A DNA stretch of 64,000 nt, from assembly GCA_025642065.1 (NCBI GenBank), contig JAODUP010000428.1:186001-250000 (forward strand), in the 5' to 3' direction. Positions 33,340 to 46,580 of this stretch are shown one piece after another (the stretch's first letter is position 1; each line of letters begins with the position of its first letter). A model generated the notes under the pieces. That model did no database searches and was not told the DNA's origin. It was given only the letters and a program-made list of their open reading frames with translations. The translations under genes and the position numbers were made by a program. This DNA comes from Paralvinella palmiformis (lineage: Eukaryota; Annelida; Polychaeta; Terebellida; Alvinellidae).

Positions 33340-34780
33340 AAAATTGAATAGCCATATTTGATTTCGACTAAATAATATTAACAACATACAAGTATAAAAA
33401 AAACATATATGCTCCAAGATAGAACAATTTTTTATATCAAAACTAAATAACGTCGTCTATAAATAGAAAATATTCACTACACATCGAAGGTCATGATAAT
33501 TTATAAAATGGACTAATACGACAACAAATTGTATTTAATACACTTTGATTGAATTCATATATCTATGATTCATATATTGGATGATCAAAATAATAAAGTA
33601 TATACAAATAGTTTAATTTAAGCCGATTAGTTCATGTAAGATGTATTGTTTGATTTTACTATCATTATGAAAAACTATATTATTTAGGTTTAATTAATGA
33701 AGTCTTATGAAATCAAAAAGTAATGTGTATCTATCGTTTTATGATTTCTATTGGTGATTAAAATATTTCTATTAGTAAACATAGCTAGAAGGAATAGTAT
33801 ATCATATGTCTTCAAATAACTTCCAACTGCTAAATTATATTATATTAATATAAGACATTTATAGTTAACAAATATTTCATGCTTTTACTTCGTTCATCTA
33901 ACTATAAATACTTCATATAAATTTGGTTAAATGTTCGAAATAAATTATAAGTTTTCTCGCGAAAGTATTTCAATATGAGTAAATCTTTAGCGATAAATTT
34001 ACGATTATAAGATGATTGTTCAACTTGTATTCATTGATTTTCTTATTGATGTATTTATTATATTAAATTTGTTTCATATTAAAACTGACTCTCTGCATTA
34101 TCATTGATGAGTCGAATGGGTAAATATATAACTTTCTGATAAATACAAGATTATAATTAAATCCACGTTTATTTCTGTTCAAGATGTACTTTGGTCTTTC
34201 AAGTTTTGGTCCTTCTTTTTATCTCTCCTTGCCAATTTCTTTATAAATCCAAGAGACTCGTTGTTTATAATACATATATTATGAAAAGAATAATCTGCTA
34301 TATAATCTGAAAGGGACCACACGAATTTCATAAGCAAATCTACTTCAGTAAAATTGCGTCAACAGGACATTGTTAATGGGGTAAAAAGCCAATCTAAACA
34401 TATGGCAGACCGCGTTGCATTTACTTACACATTCAGCTGTGAATGAAGAGTTTTAGGTTAACGAGATAGTCAACGAATTTATCTATAAACAAGGTAACAT
34501 CTTTACAATGATACTTCTAGCTCACAATCGGGATCGCTAATATCATGTTGTTTTCGGACTATAACCAATTATCTTTGATTACAGCAAGATTATTAAAAAC
34601 ACCTTTGGGAAATATTGCTCATGGATTACTGCGGAAATAGCCAAGATACTTGGTACATAAATATTACTTCTCTTCTTTGAGGTTTGTCTTTATTTGTTCT
34701 GGATTCCATCGAGATATTCATGTTTCCGTTGTTTCTTAATTGTATAGAGATAAAACATTATGTACGTGTGTATGTGTACG
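33340..34780 (+). repeat. Duplicated segment E, copy 2
   Basis: Direct-orientation partner of 21940-24330, about 11 kb away. It lacks the compound trinucleotide array of copy 1. No ORF is conserved between the copies, so it looks like duplicated non-coding DNA or an unknown long repeat. Confidence 0.8.
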
Positions 34781-35455
34781 TGTGGGTGTACTCACGTCAG
34801 TACACGTGTGTGTGTGTGTTCATACCGCGTTGGTTATGGTGACGATCCCAGCACCAAGTAACAATGAGACGATAATAATTTTGTTGGAATACCTATGTTA
34901 AACAAGAAAGGTGGAGACAAGGTAAAGTGACGTATGTATATATATATATATATATATATATGCTAATCTATATTCTCATATCCACAAACCCATCATAAAA
35001 CGATTATTTGACCCACCCAGAATTCAATCAAGTTATTGATTCGTGTTTATACATTTGTTTGTTACATTTCCATAAAAAATATATCAGATTACCAAGTTTA
35101 TTCAACACAAAAGATGCCTCATTGGCGGAAGTGATACATTGTCAGTACCATATATTTGCATTTGGATACTCCTATATTTATAAATAATGAATAAATTAAT
35201 ATTAATATGTTAATATGTGTTAATATAGACACCAATTGGAGGAGGATATTTCATGATTACAGGATGCTTGTTCTGATTGTCAATAATACGTGTTATTGAC
35301 CTTCAGACATTTAACCGAAGATTACAATCAAGAAAAATATATTTATTTAGTGGCCAAAGTAATAAATACAAACCTCAAACAGTATTCTCCAGTAGAATTT
35401 GATGTTATTCTTATAAGTAAAAAGTAAACATCTGCCTTTATATATTCCGTGATAG
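34781..35455. other. AT-rich stretch with short microsatellites
   Basis: Contains TG-rich 34803-34822 and (AT)n 34935-34961; otherwise nothing recognised. Confidence 0.55.
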
Positions 35456-35458
35456 ATA

Positions 35459-35600
35459 TAATAATAATAATAATAATAATGTATATTTAATAAAGCGCCC
35501 TTACTATTCAAAGGCGCTGTACAAATAATATGTAATATAATAATACCACAAATAATATGTCTGTAAAAACCCTGTAATGATTTAAAAGATAATAATTATT
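35459..35600 (-). mobile_element. Family S retroelement 3' end with AAT array, partial
   Basis: (AAT)n at 35459-35481 followed by AATAAAGCGCCCTTACTA, GGCGCTGTACAAATAATATG and AATATGTCTGTAAAAACC, matching the start of the copies at 7732 and 35735. Read on the minus strand, the AAT run is an (ATT)n tail. Confidence 0.75.
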
Positions 35601-35734
35601 CGGGTTTGCATAATATTTTCAATGTTTCGTCAGCCAACCTCATTGGATATCTCGAAAACAGTGAGGCTCCAAGAAATTATTTGGGAACTATGTTAGCAGG
35701 TAATTCAGATAAATAAACGATTAATATTAGTAAT

Positions 35735-36620
35735 AGAAATGTATATTTAATAAAGCGCCTCTACTAGCAGGAACCATTCAATGGCACATTAAAATAATGC
35801 CCCAAACAATATGTCTGCAAAACACAATAAGGAATTTGTATGATAATTATTATTTACCTGTGAAAGCAACCTTAAACAGGTGCGTTTTTAGAATATATTA
35901 AAACTTTTCAAGAGACGATGCATTTCTAATATATGCCGGCAAATTATTCCACAAAATGGGGGCTGCAATAGTAAAAAATACAATCACCACATGACTGGAG
36001 CCGAAACACGGTTACCTGGAATAGTATCTGACTGGGTGAGTTTTCGGGATGATTATCTATTGGACATGAGTTCATACAGGTATTTATGTGTCATGTTATT
36101 GAAATAGGTTGTTGGGAGAAATCTTCAAATAGATGAGCTGTCTAACGCGTAGGCAATCTGTTTTTTGAAGAATTGTGGTGACATAATATTTTCGAGTATA
36201 TGTCACTATGTGAGTTGTACTCTTCTGAATTGGACGGAGGCAATTACTGTTATAATTAGATACGCCACATAACAGAGAGTTACAATAGTATATACGAGAA
36301 GTAACAAAGTAGGGAGAACAGTAACAAGGTATTCTTGTGTCAAAATTCTTTTAAATAGTGGATATTGTTAAGATGGTAGTAGGCAACTCCGGCAATGATG
36401 TATTAAGTAAGCTTTGCAATTGGGCTTATCAGAACACCCAGATACTCTTTTGCGAGCCATGTAAACATAGGGCTAACAGCACATACATTATCAGATGACC
36501 CTTTCATCAACTGTCTGATATCAGTCTCTGTACGAGTCTTAAATGAATCCATCAATGTCATCCGCCGGATCCAATATCAGAGAAGAGACGCGCAGATCAA
36601 CAAGAAACATTTCTTTGTCA
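35735..36620 (-). mobile_element. Family S retroelement, longest copy
   Basis: Begins AATAAAGCGCCTCTACTAGC, then GTGAAAGCAACCTTAAACAG (also at 7838-7857). About 35940-35990 holds the segment shared with 30960. The right part (ATCTGTTTTTTGAAG, AGAGAGTTACAATAG) shows no ORF. Both the tail direction and the orientation are inferred from the neighbouring AAT array. It may be the 3' half of a LINE or a long nonautonomous element. Confidence 0.6.
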
Positions 36621-37579
36621 ATCGACTTATATCCGATGTATGACGTAACGTTAACTGATCAATGTGACAATAAAAGATAGGTTAACGTAATCATAAAGGG
36701 AAAAAAATCGGTTAAAACGAATTTTGTGTTCAGTGAAATATAATACTACTTTCTCAAGGCAGCAAAACAAATGTAGTTATTTACCGATAATTGTGATATA
36801 CGAATGGGCCCTGTGTTTTTATTTGGCAAATGTAATTCAGAGTATTCATTCTTTAGACAAAACAAATATCAACATATTCATTAGAACGAATAGTTTACCA
36901 TATATTCCACACATGGAGGGGGTACAGATGCTATGTTCAATAAGCAGATATGTAGAATAAGTGATAGGAATTTCATCGAGTTTCTAAGAAGAGATTTGTT
37001 GCGCTTAACGTGGACTAAAACATGTCTAGAATATAATGCGCCTATTTATTTATGACATAAACAGATTTCTCTGGAAATGAATTGTCACGTCAGTCTTTTG
37101 GGGATTTGTTGGCCCTATGAACCGATACACACTACTATTTATAATTAGTTGATATTATAATGACACACCGTGGAATTATATCACAATTATACATTCTAAA
37201 GTTAATAATTATAGATCATTAGATAGTTACCGGATATGATCAGCTCATAGGTAAGAGCCGAATTAATATGATGGGATGGGGCCCATTTATTTATTTATTA
37301 AATCAATCCTATATTTTTATGCGTTATACATTCTCACGTGATAATAAAGAACAAACTTGTGGCAAGATTACAAATTACATAAGATCTCTATAAACAATTC
37401 AGTCTGTTTTTTTTATAAATATCAATAATAATATACAAAATTTGTATCGCATCCTATATAACCTGTATGAAGATTACTATAAGGCGTTTAGCAAGGTCAG
37501 TAATATAGATGAGACAGATTTATATCTTTGCGTAAATACTCTTGTTTAAAGACACATTTTCCTTGTGTTTTCTCCTTTG

Positions 37580-37642
<63 letters not shown>

Positions 37643-37770
37643 GTATTTTAGTTAACGCCTTATCGTGAGTTACTGTAAGTTGCATTACATTGAAAAAAAT
37701 TGAATTAGAACATGGCATACAGTAGCAAAACATATTATGCATAAATACATTCGTTTAAAGATCTTATAAA
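36621..37770. other. AT-rich non-coding stretch
   Basis: Contains (AT)n at 37582-37639. ORF 36724-36960 (+) is unrecognised. Confidence 0.5.
37582..37639. repeat. (AT)n microsatellite
   Basis: About 29 AT units. Confidence 0.97.
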
Positions 37771-37774
37771 TAGG

Positions 37775-38400
37775 CTAATTTAAATAAGTGGCCTTTAATA
37801 CCCTTACAAAATATTTCTTTTCTTGCCGCACGTTTAATATGATTAGACAACTTATTCCACTGTCTGGGAGCTGATGATCGGAAAGATTTCTCGCCATACC
37901 TTGTTGGGTAGCCTTTGGCATCGTGAAAAAGGAATAGAATCTTCTTGTAAGATGATCTAAAACTAACAAAAAGCCAATGTAGCTGGAGAAAAACTGCTGG
38001 CCTTATATGTTCTCGTTTTGCGAGTGTGTATCACCAAGCGAATAAGCACAGTTCCGTAATAGATGTAGTATATTGGTTAGAGAAAGAGAGTGGGAGTGGG
38101 GGGGGGGCTGGTACATTACCGTAGTCCATTATAGTTATAACAGCTTGGACTAAAGGCTTCCGTGACTGATAATATATGCACTTACGAACAAGTCCTATTT
38201 TTTATTTGATAATAATAGAACCGAGAAAAATAAATATCTTGCTTGTTTATTCCTAGAGTGTTATCCAATACCATCCCTAGATTTCCACTGACATGAAATA
38301 ATTCATATAACGTGATCCTATCTTAATGTGAAGATTCTCAGTTTTACTCACATGTTGCTTGGATAAGAAAACAATGAATTCGGTCTTATGATATGATTGT
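37775..38400 (-). pseudogene. LINE reverse-transcriptase C-terminal half, decayed
   Basis: Read on the minus strand from about 38390: KTEFIVFLSKQHVSKTENLH, IKIGSRYMNYFMSVEI, NLGMVLDNTLGINKQDIYFS, FYYYQIKNRTCS and VHILSVTEAFSPSCYNYNGL. Near 38050 LRNCAYSLGDTHSQNENI leads to LQLHWLFVSFRSSYKKILF, and near 37900 YGEKSFRSSAPRQWNKLSNH leads to IKRAARKEIF. This is the RT thumb and C-terminal region of a Jockey/CR1/L2-type LINE in correct order, with several frameshifts. The region between LHW and YGEKSF is shortened compared with 29098-29400. A G run of 10 (38098-38107) interrupts it. Confidence 0.88.
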
Positions 38401-38418
38401 TATGCCGATTATTTGAAG

Positions 38419-38422
<4 letters not shown>

Positions 38423-38490
<68 letters not shown>
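38423..38490. repeat. (AT)n microsatellite
   Basis: About 34 AT units, directly beyond the LINE fragment. Confidence 0.97.
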
Positions 38491-38492
<2 letters not shown>

Positions 38493-39189
38493 TATGGAAG
38501 CTTTAGATTTTAATTGCTTCCCATCAAGTTTCTAAATAATTTAAAGAGATCATTTTGATCCTTTCCATATTCCTTTATCTAGGCTAACTTCATCTCCTTG
38601 TATAATAGCGTATAATTGTTTTACTGATTTCCCAATAATATTTAAAAGTGCACCGTTAAGAATGTTCTGCGTTCTTCTGTCTGCTTTCTTTCGAATTATC
38701 TTAACATATATTTTCTTATTAAGGAATTTCAGGATCTTCTGTCTGCTTTATTATTAAGGAATTTCAGGTCTCAACGTAATGATTTTAGGTCAAGAAGGAA
38801 ATTGGTGACTAATGTTACTTTGGATGCCTTCGTTATAGACTACTATCGGCTCATCAACTGCTTTCTGGTACTCAGTCGGGCATTGAGACGACTATAAATC
38901 CTCCATAACTTATTGAATATTTATTCCACAGTATTTTCTGTGCTTAACCTTTGTTAGTATGCGTTGGTGCCAGTCTGTTAACGAAGAACTTTGCGGCCAG
39001 TTGAACGCTTAATGATTTACCGTTGTTACTACGGAGACGTGCATCACCCACAGGGGGAATTCCCAGTAAGATGAAGCTCCATATCTGGATATAATGAAAT
39101 ATATTGTATGACCTCTTTTGTAAGTTGCGCCATTCACGGGTTGCGTCAATCATTGGGAATCCCATATACTCCAAGCCCTATGAATATTA
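38491..39189. other. Unannotated stretch with a small tandem duplication
   Basis: AAGGAATTTCAGG occurs twice (about 38721 and 38757), and TTCTGTCTGCTTT three times nearby. The 76-codon ORF 38944-39174 (-) includes GDARLRSNNGKSLSVQLAAK but matches no family I know. Confidence 0.45.
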
Positions 39190-39448
39190 CAACAACAAGA
39201 AAACAACAACTATTAGGATTGGGGCTTTCCACATATGAAATATGTTGGAAATATGGTAATTGCTGGATGTTGATATGGAAATGAACTGTTTTCCATTTCC
39301 AGAGTATTATCTAGGATAACCACCAAGGCTCTTTTCAGAAGAGATGGCGTGTAGATTATCCTATACCATTTTAATAATAACATTATTTACTATTGATTGG
39401 GAGTAAACATTGAATCCTGACCCTGTTTTCTCAACGATAGCTTTGTCA
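39190..39448 (+). repeat. Dispersed paralogous block B, copy 2
   Basis: Direct partner of 3270-3535. Confidence 0.75.
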
Positions 39449-39550
39449 GGTGAGTGTTTGTTAACCGTTGCCAAGAATTATTTTAAGCACTTTATTCGTC
39501 CAGTTAGGCTGGTAATCAATACATTCAAGGAATTATAGATACAGAATCAG

Positions 39551-39566
39551 TATATATATATATATA

Positions 39567-39621
<55 letters not shown>
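39551..39621. repeat. (AT)n array with one interruption
   Basis: TATAATATAATATA break near 39566. Confidence 0.95.
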
Positions 39622-39622
<1 letters not shown>

Positions 39623-39941
39623 GCAGTGTTATGGTATAATTTATAAACGCTATAAAATGTATCTTTATTCAGAGATCATATATCTACCTGTGCAATACAT
39701 GTTACTTCGATACACAAATTTATAATCCAGAGATCTTTATCACGGGTACATAGTATTTTGAACATATAGTTGCAATGCAAGCAAACGAAATTTGCATCCC
39801 AACACTTGAAGCGTACCTTTGATGTGATTAGCAGTTAGCCTAAATGCAGTTTGTTTCTTCCCAGGTGATTTTTCATTGTATCACCGAGTTAGTTCAGCTT
39901 GTCTGTATGCATTAACTCAGACAAACCGAAAAGATATACAC

Positions 39942-40007
<66 letters not shown>

Positions 40008-41490
40008 TATATTAGTCAATGTTGTGAGTTGATTAATCATGAACACTGGTGGAATGAACAGTAGACATTTTAAAACGATTTTAAAGAAACAATGTTTATG
40101 TACAGAAAATACAAGTGCTATCATATTATATATTCCTGTTAAATGTTTTGCACAACATCTTATTTTACATTACAGTTATAAGGTGAAAATAATAATATAT
40201 TATTTAAAAATTAGTCGACTAAAACTATATTTTATTATATTGATTAAAATACCTTTATTTACTAATCAGCGATAAATATAATTGAATTTTGTACGTTTTA
40301 TGATCTGATATTTAAATTGAAGAAACATGAGAGGTTAAAATAAATAAGAATAATTAAATCAAAAACTTTATCTTGCTTAGAGGTTTTGATAAAAATCGGA
40401 CATGACGATGTTAAAGTTGATATAAAGCTGATATTACTTGAAACATTATTATGTGCTGTCAATCACTGCAACTCAATTAGTTAAACAAGCCAGTATGTTG
40501 TAGACATGTATCTATATATCCATCAAATATATAAAACCATTTGAGCTAAATACATATATTTAATGGGGAATGAAATTAAAAATTATGTGCAAAACTAAAG
40601 GTTCGTATAACAAGCAAACTCTATTTTAGGAACAGTGCTAGAATAAGTGCCCTGTCGACAGTGTCTCATAAGATTAGCGTTAACGTAAAATAAAAATATG
40701 GATGCTTCCAGTTGATATTCCAAGTCATAATAGAGTATTTCAATTATAATTAGTGGGATAAAGGTTTTTTAAATTTAGATTGGTGTATTTTATTTAATTT
40801 AATTGTCATATCACTTACTGTAAAGGTGAACTTTCGATTATGTTTTCTAAATCACTCCATTTGCACTTATACAACATGAATTATTAGTAACACATATTTG
40901 CACAACGTTTAACAGAATAAAATACAAAATGATCCAGAAAGTATACAGACATACTCCCACGGCTACAAAAAAAAACGATTTACTTCATTTAAATGATAAT
41001 ACAAAGTACTTGCTATTGTATTAAGGTAAACTAGTATACTAACAATTACTTTGCTCCTTAAAGTAAGCTACACTCTACTGACAACAATGATATACGAGCA
41101 CAACAACTTACTGAATCCCCAGTTACTGGCGAGTGGTCTTTGTATGCCGAGCTCTCTAACGTTGGCCATAACGAGAATGACAGGAACATGTTAACATTGG
41201 ACATAAAGCTGTGTTTGATATGTTGTTCTCAGAATAATACAGAATATTGCCAATTTTATTCAGGCATATCTTAGCCCATAGCTTACCCCAAGGCTTTTAG
41301 AAAATTCCGGGTCCCCTTCGATACGTTAATTCTTCACCCCACTACAACTGACAGCCTGACCATTCATTGTACATAGGCAATAGGCTGTAGTACATCGTTT
41401 TATTTTTTTCGTTCTCTTGAAGAATTCTACTCACAATGTTTTAAATATTATTTTACTAAGCATTAAAATAATGTACATAAATAATAATTA
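39622..41490. other. AT-rich non-coding stretch
   Basis: Contains (AT)n 39945-40001; ORFs 39876-40064 and 40039-40275 (+) are AT-driven and unrecognised. Confidence 0.5.
39945..40001. repeat. (AT)n microsatellite
   Basis: About 28 AT units. Confidence 0.97.
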
Positions 41491-41495
41491 AATAA

Positions 41496-41523
41496 AAAAA
41501 TAAATAAATAAATAAATAAATAA

Positions 41524-41577
<54 letters not shown>
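41496..41577. repeat. (AAAT)n-(AT)n compound array
   Basis: AAAT units to about 41530, then pure AT. Confidence 0.96.
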
Positions 41578-41580
<3 letters not shown>

Positions 41581-41703
41581 CATATATCGCTACGATGCAG
41601 AGTGCAAAGTGCTTTTAACCTTCCGTGGTAACCTGGTAACAGAGTATCTTTGGGGCCTATAGGCTACAACCTTGATGAAGCATTATATACATAATGAGGA
41701 TAG

Positions 41704-41830
41704 TGTTTGTGCGTACGTGTCAGCGCGTGCATGTATGTGTGTTGTGTGTGTGTGTGTGTGTGTGTGGGGGGGTGTTTGTGTGTGTGCGTACCTATGTGTA
41801 TGTATGTATGTATGTGTGTATGTGCACGTA
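41704..41830. repeat. (TG)n/(TATG)n array
   Basis: TG-rich with a G run at 41766-41771. The 60-codon ORF over it is an artefact. Confidence 0.93.
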
Positions 41831-43717
41831 TGTGTTTTGTTCAAGTATTAAATACTGTTACTGACGTTTCTCAACCTTTAGGATGTTGATGAAAGATATT
41901 CTCATTTGAGAACAAGTTATCTAGTTGTGATGTGAGGATTCATGAAATGCTGCGCTTTATGGCTGTGTATGACCTTATATTTAATAAATATTACCCATAA
42001 TTGATTAAATATGAGGTCAGCAGCTTATAACTCAGCCATGGTATGTTTATATTTTGTATTTAACTATCTTGTACGTATATACTCAAATCAAGGTAAATTG
42101 TTCTAAATATTGATACACTTATCAATTTATCAAATGTGTCAGTAACTAATCTAGATGAATTTCAGATACATTTTAGATACATGATGATTATTTCATACTC
42201 TTATTGTCTTAACTGTTATTAACACTAATAATTTATTCTACCCTTCATGTTTTAAATTGTAATTTATAATATTGGAAATAATAATTCATAACTTATGAAA
42301 GCCAATGTGGAGATAACGTCATATCTATGTAAAGAAAAAAACATTATTATTATTACTGTTTATCTGATGTGACCCAGGTGAATCGTATTTGTAATGTAAC
42401 TAACTCATCTGATACATTCTAAAATATTCTATCTAGACACGTAACTGTATATGATACAATTTCAATATAAATGTAATGTATCTAGATCACAACGACATTA
42501 ACAACATTTATTTGTATAACGTTCGACCTAGTTTACCAGTTATCAGGCGATTTACAGTAAATATAATGAATAATGTTAGGATACACATTTTGATATAAAA
42601 CATAATGGGTTGTTTATACAACAGTAAAAGCAATAGAAAAATAAGTATATCGGAACATATTAAATGTCTATAATCCTCAATGTTTAATAATCGATAGGGG
42701 TTATTATATATAGGTTGGGCTGGAGACTAGTTATCGGATATTTGATCAGGTGGTTCCATTCTTTGCAGTAAGCATAAATAAAGTATTGCATTAACATTTT
42801 TCGTGCTTGCACATGTCTAAAGTGTTAACACTTTGATGTAATTTTCGATATTTCCTTTTTCAATTCTGTTAGCTTTGGAGAAGCTCAATATATTATTTAT
42901 GCACCTTTAAGTGAGATACACTCGAAACGAGTAAGCGTGATATGTTGTTTATATAGCTGATGAAAAGGTATTGACACTAATATTATGTAATGTTATAATT
43001 TCCATTTCAAATGTCTAAACGACTGTAAGTGAGGTAACAAAATGTGGAGACTGTATTACTGTAGGAATGTTTCGTATTTAGCTCGTTTCGATTTTCATAG
43101 AAAGATTATAAGTTTTATAGAAACAACATCATATTTTTAAAAGGACACCTCCATAGTTTAGCAGGTGTGGGTATGCGTTTTGTAATTTTCCTTTTTACCA
43201 TGAAGGAATCCTATTTCAAGTGATCTATTTAATTTTGTTATCGGTTTTAAAACAATCACAGGCAATTGATAATATACAGGATTGTTTATATTGAAATATT
43301 ATGATTGTCTAAGTTGGGAATTATTTAAGCAAATTGAACAATATTAATTTTAGTTGTGTAACTTATAAGACCGATCCTACTCAACTAAAACGATGATTCC
43401 TATCCTTAATAATACAATATCCGGTGTGTTAGAAACTAGATCAATCTATGACAAATTAGATAACATATTATTTTGTTTTGTTTGTCTCAATTGCTAGGTT
43501 ACGGTGAATGTGACTTTGTGCTTGAATATGTAAAACAAAATATGTCTTACATTCAGAATTTCAAGTATTTCTCCCCATTCAACTAAGTATTGTAAACTTA
43601 CACCACTGTTACATTAATGCAACTTGGATGGGATTTACATAAGGGTTTAAATGATTGTCGGTGGCTCTTTCCTTAAATCAGGACTATTATATTAAAGACT
43701 TATATTGTCCAAATTAA

Positions 43718-43757
<40 letters not shown>

Positions 43758-43775
43758 TTGCCCACTATGTTTCAA

Positions 43776-43818
<43 letters not shown>

Positions 43819-45035
43819 TAGAAGTTTGAAAATGTATGATGTTGAAATATTTAAATTAGAATCAGAATAAATCTCCAACTATTCTAAATGTTTGTGTCAT
43901 CAAATTTCCGATCAAGAAATGGGATGTTCATAAAGATCTCACGTAAATTAAAAGTTTTATTTATATTTCTAAATGAAAAAGTATAAAAGACAAAGATGGG
44001 ACAGATTTAATAAATATTTAAATAAATGAATAAATAAATAAACAAATACATAATTCTATTGGTCCTATCACTCTGTTTCTCCTATCTATAAGCTGATCTC
44101 GGCTTGAAAATATTTATTGATCTATAATTATTGGCTTCAGCATATATTATTGTGTGAATTAACCAATCGGAATATAGAGATTCCTGTCTGTTAGTTGATA
44201 ATAATACTAGCACATCGTAAGATGAATCATGTGACAATTGAATCCTATATAAAATCGTTTAAAATATAAACAAATAAGCAGATTATACACATATATCAGT
44301 TCATGCTAACCGTAATAAATCTTTTCCGAGAAACTCGCTGATATTCTTATTACTTATTCCACATATCTGCTTATTGAATATAACATATGTACCTCATCCA
44401 TGTGTGAAATATATGGTAAAGTATTAATTCTACTCAGGATATTGATATTTGTTTTGTGTAAATAAATATTTCCGTTTGTTATATTAAATTTGCCAAATAA
44501 CAACAGATACTACAATAAACTAACCCCGTGCTTCATATCAAAACCCATTTATTATATCATGGCTATCAGTAAATGACAACTCTTGTTTTGTTCCCTTACC
44601 AAAGCGATATCATATTTTAACACAGAAAGGTCACATTTCCTATAGGTCAGTTTTTTTGTTAACGTATTTTCACCAGTCGCCTGGAGCTGCACATATTTCA
44701 CATTATTCGATGAGGTGGGCTGATGGAACGTTGAAAACACCACAAATACGTGAGCATCTAATACGGATTACAAATGAGACATTTACCATTTTTACTAATG
44801 GATAGCACATCTTGAGTTTGTTCTTTATTTCTTTGGTCACCACATATATGAGGGTTTCTTGATTGTGGAGAAACTCGAGTCTTAAAAGCAGCCATACCAG
44901 TCAAACAGAACGTAAACAAGTGTACAAGATTCGTAGATTGTCATCAAATTTTGTCTTTCTATGACTGTCATTCAACAACATAACACGTTATTGATAATTT
45001 ATGGCCAGATGAATTATTAGGTAATGTGACAATTC
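41831..45035. other. AT-rich non-coding stretch
   Basis: Contains (AAT)n 43719-43756 and (AT)n 43780-43816, and a possible SINE type 1 head remnant (CACCTCCATAGTTTAGCAGG) at 43146-43165 without B box or body. Nothing else recognised in 3 kb. Confidence 0.5.
43719..43816. repeat. (AAT)n and (AT)n arrays
   Basis: AAT 43719-43756 and AT 43780-43816, separated by 23 bp of unique DNA. Confidence 0.96.
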
Positions 45036-45039
45036 CACT

Positions 45040-45131
<92 letters not shown>
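45040..45131. repeat. (CT)n-(AT)n compound microsatellite
   Basis: CT to about 45094, then AT to 45130. The Arg-Glu repeat ORF on the minus strand is an artefact. Confidence 0.97.
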
Positions 45132-45135
<4 letters not shown>

Positions 45136-46100
45136 CTAGGATACTGTGTTTGGTTGTTGCTACCGGGCCAGCATCTTGTGGAGGCCTTCCACTGATGATC
45201 ATCCATTTGTTTCATAATAAATAGCTCAACTTCAGTAATTAATTGCGTGCCCTTATTCAATTATTATTTTGGATTTAATTACTTATATGATATTGATATA
45301 TATCAGTGATTGGCATGAAAATTAAATTCGAAACTATTTATTAATGTTACAAAATGAAGACCGCACGTCCTCGAATAATAGTGTAATATACCCTGGAGTA
45401 ATATACGCCAGGATAAACTATTAGACATTCAGCTGTCTTTGTACAATAATATACTGACATTTATTGATCATGGGGACACTAAGTCGGTTTTAGTGTTTGT
45501 TATTTTTATGTTTATGTAACATAAAATATTAATTAGTATTTAAATGTATATGTTTTATTGTAACATGTATATAGCTGCTGCAAACTGCATATCTCTGTGA
45601 TATGTGAAATATAGGCATTTCAATAATAAAAGGTAACTATAATCGCTAATATGTTGTAAAATAATCCAAATTTTGTTGTGGTACTTCACTCTATTTAAAT
45701 ACAACTATTAGATTCAAATAAACATAACAATAATGGTACAGAATTGTAACACAGAAAATAAATTAAATATATTAACTACTGCTAATAAAACATTATTAAA
45801 ACATGAATACCTCATAGCATTATTAAGAGTAACTAAATAAATTAAGAATTTACGGATAGTTTCAAACAAACTTTGTTTAAGTTATAAAATCATTGATAAA
45901 ATAATATTAACTATAATGAGTAAGCAATAATACTAAATATTGTGTATATTTACCTTAATTATCTACGATGATGATAATTAATATGCATTAATTGTCAGGT
46001 GTTTAATATTTAAAAAAAATTGTTAAGTAAACTATTATAAACAATAACAGTACATATTCAGTACAAATACAACGTTTAGAATGTTAATGAGGCATGGTTT
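45132..46100. other. AT-rich non-coding stretch
   Basis: Nothing recognised. Confidence 0.5.
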
Positions 46101-46104
46101 CTAT

Positions 46105-46580
46105 TAGTAAAAGCTACGCAACAACACCAATGTGGAAGCCTGATGAACAGTTCCGTTTAATAGTTAATTATACATGTTAGAAGGATGTGTGAGGCCTAAA
46201 TCAAACGTATTTCTGACATATTTATAAGCTTTGGCCGAGTAGAATTTTAGAGTCACGGCAAATGACTGCATTTCTGCTGGTTAAGCTCCTGGATCCTTGT
46301 TTGCAATCCGGGTTAACAATTGTCTTCGTTAAGTCATGCGGTTCACCAGTAAATGTTGTTTCTAGTATATTTGGACAACCACTACAAATTAAATGGTCCT
46401 CTTTTAAGGATGCCACCACTGAGGTCAAACCTTCAATTTTTGTTCTAAACATTGAATTCTTCCTTTGATAAACTTTTAATTTTCTTTTTGTATCTCTCAT
46501 CTACACTCAAAGCATCATCTGGCTCTCTCTTTAACTTTGATGGATGGGATTTTCTGGATACTATAGAATGGTCATGCATT
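46105..46580 (-). pseudogene. THAP9/P-element-like transposase fragment, frameshifted
   Basis: Read on the minus strand. About 46576-46500: HDHSIVSRKSHPSKLKREPD, like the linker that follows the THAP domain. The 92-codon ORF 46222-46500 has a Lys-rich coiled segment (KRKLKVYQRKNSMFRTKIEG), then SLKEDHLICSG and FTGEPHDLTKTIVN. In a shifted frame, about 46275-46200, MQSFAVTLKFYSAKAYKYVR is very close to the ELRSFALTLHFYSPKAYEYVR-type signature of the transposase core N-terminus. LTHPSNMYN and GTVHQAST follow to about 46110. The order matches THAP9-like P-element transposases. At least two frameshifts and stops; neither the DNA-binding zinc finger nor the catalytic core is present, and no terminal inverted repeats were seen. 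Confidence 0.82.

Noticed and set aside
43146..43180. Third type 1 SINE copy
   Set aside because: Only an A-box-like stretch matches; there is no B box, body or tail.
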